Shown piece after piece: positions 61,329-64,000 of a stretch of DNA of 64,000 nt. The first letter of the stretch is position 1. Each line of letters starts with the position of its first letter. The notes beneath the pieces are model-generated. The model saw nothing but the letters and a program-made list of their open reading frames with translations, made no database searches and was not told the origin of the DNA. The DNA is from Virgibacillus sp. MSJ-26 (lineage in GTDB: Bacteria > Bacillota > Bacilli > Bacillales > Amphibacillaceae). The stretch lies in assembly GCF_018918075.1 (NCBI RefSeq), contig NZ_JAHLPW010000002.1, forward strand, positions 248,001-312,000, in the 5' to 3' direction. Position numbers and translations under genes: made by a program.

Positions 61329-62591
61329 GTGGCAATTGATAAGGAGAAAACGAAAGAATTTATTGATTCAATTGATGAATTGTTTGAATCAATCCCTGTC
61401 AACAATGAGGCGTTGAAGAAAAGGATAAGGGATCTAGTTCTCGGTCCAGCGTTAGAGGATGTAAAGAGAGTTATTGATGAGAGTAGGCCGCCTGTATTAA
61501 TGGTTATCGGAAGAAGTGGGCATGGAAAATCTTCTCTGATCAATGCTTTAGCTGGGAAAGAGGTTGCTGCTGTTAGTGATTTCAAGCCACAAGATCCTCA
61601 GGTTGAACCTTATCTCATAACGTTTAGCGAAGAACATTCAACTTGGAAAGTGGTGGATACGAGAGGAATATTCGAGTCTACGAAACCAGATAGGGCATTG
61701 GAGGAAGATGCTGTTTCTGTGTTGAAAGATAATATCCTCAAACATAAGCCGGATGTCATTTTACATGTGGTTAATATGCCTGAAGCTAGAGCGATGGAAA
61801 AAGATATGGAATTCAGGATGGAACTGAAAGACTTTATTAAAGATCGTCTGAGTTATGATATTCCGCTCGTTTTGATCTTAAATAAAGCTGATACCTTTAA
61901 AAATCCGAGACAATGGCCTCCTGAAGAGTTTCCTGCAAAAGCGAACGATCTTAATGAACAGATGGAATATATTATAGAAGATATGTTGCAGGCTGAAAAA
62001 ATTCCTTTGAATGCGAATATACCATACTATGGTTATGAATTAATTGAGAGTGATTATTTAGGTGTCATCCCAGTCGCGTCACTGGAAGGTGATTTGTGGA
62101 ATATTGATACATTATCCGATTTTATTGGCGAAAATTTACATGAATCAGCGAAATTAGATTTTGCGCAAGCTCAAAAAAGAAAAGGCCCTTTGAAAAAAAT
62201 TTCTTCATCCATTATTAAGCGTTTTTCAACGATAGCCGGTGGCATTGGGACGACACCTATTCCGGTGGCTGATATAGCCGTGTTGGTGCCTGTTCAATTA
62301 TTGATGATTAGCTTGATAGGCGCTCTATCTGGCAGAACAGCCTCCAAAGAAACGGCGTATGAATATTTAGCTGCTGCCGGCATTAATATCGGAGCGGGAT
62401 TTGGTCTTAGAGAAATAGCACGACAGGCAACTAAGATTATTCCAGTGGGTGGCATTGCCATTTCGGGGACGATTGCTGCCACCAGCACATGGGCCATTGG
62501 TAAATCAGCTGAGACTTATTTTTTTAGTCATGAAATTAAGCCGCCTAAGGTTTTTAAGAAGGCTGCTAGGAAAGATGATGGTGGTAGTTAG
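61329..62591 (+). CDS. Membrane-associated GTPase with DUF697-like C-terminus
   Basis: A 420-residue Era/dynamin-like GTPase. G1 GRSGHGKSSLINAL, G3 VVDTRGIF, G4 LILNKADTF. A C-terminal part (about 290-400) has hydrophobic helices around TPIPVADIAVLVPVQLLMIS and VGGIAISGTIAATST, as in DUF697-containing YcjF/YkfA-type proteins that attach to membranes. Function is not established; related proteins are linked to membrane stress. GTG 61329 follows AAGGGGGAGA; an in-frame ATG at 61305 lacks a site. Monocistronic, terminator at 62712. Confidence 0.85.
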   Translation: MAIDKEKTKEFIDSIDELFESIPVNNEALKKRIRDLVLGPALEDVKRVIDESRPPVLMVIGRSGHGKSSLINALAGKEVAAVSDFKPQDPQVEPYLITFSEEHSTWKVVDTRGIFESTKPDRALEEDAVSVLKDNILKHKPDVILHVVNMPEARAMEKDMEFRMELKDFIKDRLSYDIPLVLILNKADTFKNPRQWPPEEFPAKANDLNEQMEYIIEDMLQAEKIPLNANIPYYGYELIESDYLGVIPVASLEGDLWNIDTLSDFIGENLHESAKLDFAQAQKRKGPLKKISSSIIKRFSTIAGGIGTTPIPVADIAVLVPVQLLMISLIGALSGRTASKETAYEYLAAAGINIGAGFGLREIARQATKIIPVGGIAISGTIAATSTWAIGKSAETYFFSHEIKPPKVFKKAARKDDGGS

Positions 62592-62711
62592 ATTCGTGAT
62601 AAGAATTTTTTTCAAATAGGAATTAATAGGATTATGCTTTGTAATATGCGGTATTTTAAATAATCTAGAGCTAGAATGATAAAAGAGTTATTCAATGAAA
62701 GATATAAAATG

Positions 62712-62744
62712 AAAAGCCGCCAATCTTTATGTTTAGCGGCTTTT
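62712..62744 (+). terminator. Terminator after the GTPase gene
   Basis: AAAAGCCGC (62712-62720) pairs perfectly with GCGGCTTTT (62736-62744). The surrounding gap 62592-62985 holds nothing else except the ribosome site of the next gene. Confidence 0.8.
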
Positions 62745-62985
62745 ATGTGTATGATGTTTGCTAAATGGATATAACCGGTACAATTTTAATTTAAAGTCGA
62801 ACATTTTTAATAAAAATATGAAAAAAGTACGGATTTTATAGAAATTTTATGTTACGATAAAAAATGCAAAAGATACATAGGATAAGTTTTTTATTTTTAA
62901 TTAATGACAAGGTAGTTCATACATTTAATCAGATGTTGTCTGTTATTGTTTTGTACAAGAACTGCCTCTTTAGGAGGAGATTATT

Positions 62986-64000
62986 TTGATTTTTAAACAA
63001 CAATACGAAGAAATAAAGCAACTTGCTGAAGATATATATCATCAGCCGGAGTTGGGGTATAAAGAAGAGAAAACTAAAAAGCGTATTGTTCATTATTTGC
63101 AAAAGGTTAATCCAAATATTGACATAGAAGAGTTCAGTCTAACAGGCTTTAAAACGAGTCTTGGCAGTGGAGACTTGCATGTGGCGTTTATTGCTGAATT
63201 AGATGCGGTTTATACACCTACTCACATGTATGCGGATAAGAAGACAGGGGCAGCACATAATTGTGGTCATTACACCCAAGTCTCGATTGCTCTTGCTTTA
63301 TATTCTTATTTAATCAAAACCGAAGCTTATAAGGAGCTAGATTATAAAATAAGTTTTATTTTCGTTCCTGCTGAGGAATACCTTGATTTAAATTATCGTG
63401 ATGAACTCATCGAGAAAGGCTATATCACGCATTATGGTGGAAAACCTGAAGCGATGAAATTAGGCGTTTTTGATGATATTGATGCTGCATTATGTGTTCA
63501 TGCCATAGGTGGTGAGTTCACGAAAAGAACAATTAATATGAACTCTGATTTGGCTGGATTTTTATATAAAAAATATCAATTTAAAGGAAAGGCAACACAC
63601 GCAGGATTTGATCCGTTTTCTTCAAAAAATGCCTATAATATGTCTACTCTTTTTAATGTTGCTGTCGGTTTGGCACGACAACAGTTTAAAGAATCTGAAA
63701 TGGTTCGAGTCAATCCGATTGTTATGAACTCGGATATGTCAACCAATGTAATTCCTAGTCAGATTACAGTAGGTACGGATTTACGTACGCGCTCTATTAA
63801 TTACTTGAAGGAAACGGCCATGAAACTAGATGACGCTGCTAAAGGAAGTGCTCAAAGCTTACAAGGAGAAGTTGATATCAAAACGCAAATGGGTTACTTA
63901 CCTTTTATTCAGAATCGGTATTTATCGACTTTTGTTGAAAAAGCCTTTGAACATAATGAGGAAATCGATGTTTTGTTGGATGACGACCCTATTAGTGCAG
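62986..64000 (+). CDS. M20-family amidohydrolase, N-terminal part
   Basis: The frame is open from TTG 62986 (behind TAGGAGGAGA) to the window edge, 338 codons without a stop. Motifs are AEDIYHQPELGYKEEK, the metal-binding region HNCGHYTQVSIALALY, FVPAEEYLDL, ALCVHAIGGEF and KGKATHAGFDPFSSKNAYNM, followed by NVIPSQITVGTDLRTRS. This is an M20 peptidase/amidohydrolase of a subgroup different from the one at 43797: GAAHNCGH replaces IGHGCGH and an extra loop precedes it. The C-terminal end lies outside. Substrate unknown. Confidence 0.85.
   Translation, partial: MIFKQQYEEIKQLAEDIYHQPELGYKEEKTKKRIVHYLQKVNPNIDIEEFSLTGFKTSLGSGDLHVAFIAELDAVYTPTHMYADKKTGAAHNCGHYTQVSIALALYSYLIKTEAYKELDYKISFIFVPAEEYLDLNYRDELIEKGYITHYGGKPEAMKLGVFDDIDAALCVHAIGGEFTKRTINMNSDLAGFLYKKYQFKGKATHAGFDPFSSKNAYNMSTLFNVAVGLARQQFKESEMVRVNPIVMNSDMSTNVIPSQITVGTDLRTRSINYLKETAMKLDDAAKGSAQSLQGEVDIKTQMGYLPFIQNRYLSTFVEKAFEHNEEIDVLLDDDPISA

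Overview
The window is a low-GC Firmicute chromosome segment, most likely from a Bacillaceae member (inference). Supporting features are strong AGGAGG ribosome binding sites with many TTG and GTG starts, a TasA/camelysin-like secreted protein next to an M4 metalloprotease, an AcoR/sigma-54 acetoin operon, PTS sugar uptake and a Hol_Tox-type small toxin. No rRNA, tRNA or CRISPR array was seen.

Layout. Positions 1-4816 are the end of an exopolysaccharide cluster: heparinase II/III-like protein, glycosyltransferase, a Rossmann protein, an initiating sugar transferase and UDP-GlcNAc 2-epimerase. Its nucleotide-sugar dehydrogenase survives only as a wreck (5812-6876). Positions 5260-11069 look like an accessory island: a DUF2321 protein with a damaged start, a two-gene ATPase/partner operon (7431-9889) that is the best candidate here for an undescribed defence system, and a DUF4145 protein. 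Positions 11266-18051 hold decayed transport genes (amino-acid permease, ABC permease plus HAD hydrolase), a DeoR regulator with two matching operator-like sites, the protease/TasA pair and a REP-associated transposase remnant. Positions 18190-22424 form a small toxin/immunity island: a type I toxin, lipoproteins, a lipase with a C-terminal helical domain resembling the type VII-secreted lipase architecture, a small helical partner and a SUKH remnant.

From 22689 the window is mostly metabolic. It contains an SDR enzyme, an unknown membrane protein, and the acetoin dehydrogenase regulon (acoR, a consensus -24/-12 promoter, then E3, E1alpha, E1beta and E2). A seven-gene PTS/alpha-mannosidase/phosphoglycosidase operon follows (33015-41821), which looks built for mannosyl-glycerate or another phosphorylated mannoside. 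Next come YfcC and M20 genes on the minus strand.

Positions 45360-54280 hold an anaerobic-type respiratory module: Tat-exported molybdopterin enzyme, four-cluster Fe-S subunit, NrfD anchor, TorD chaperone, extra ferredoxin and TatA. A LuxR-type response regulator and a PAS histidine kinase follow. A paired G/C-armed palindrome lies upstream of both the enzyme operon and the regulator gene and is the likely operator. The right end has a C45 hydrolase, an orphan Phd-type antitoxin remnant, a TetR/NCS1 permease/DUF917/hydantoinase operon with a clear promoter and operator, a DUF697-type GTPase, and an M20 hydrolase that runs off the window.

Several broken genes end at short REP-like sequences of the type GGGTC-GACCC. 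This suggests that REP-mediated rearrangement shaped the accessory half.
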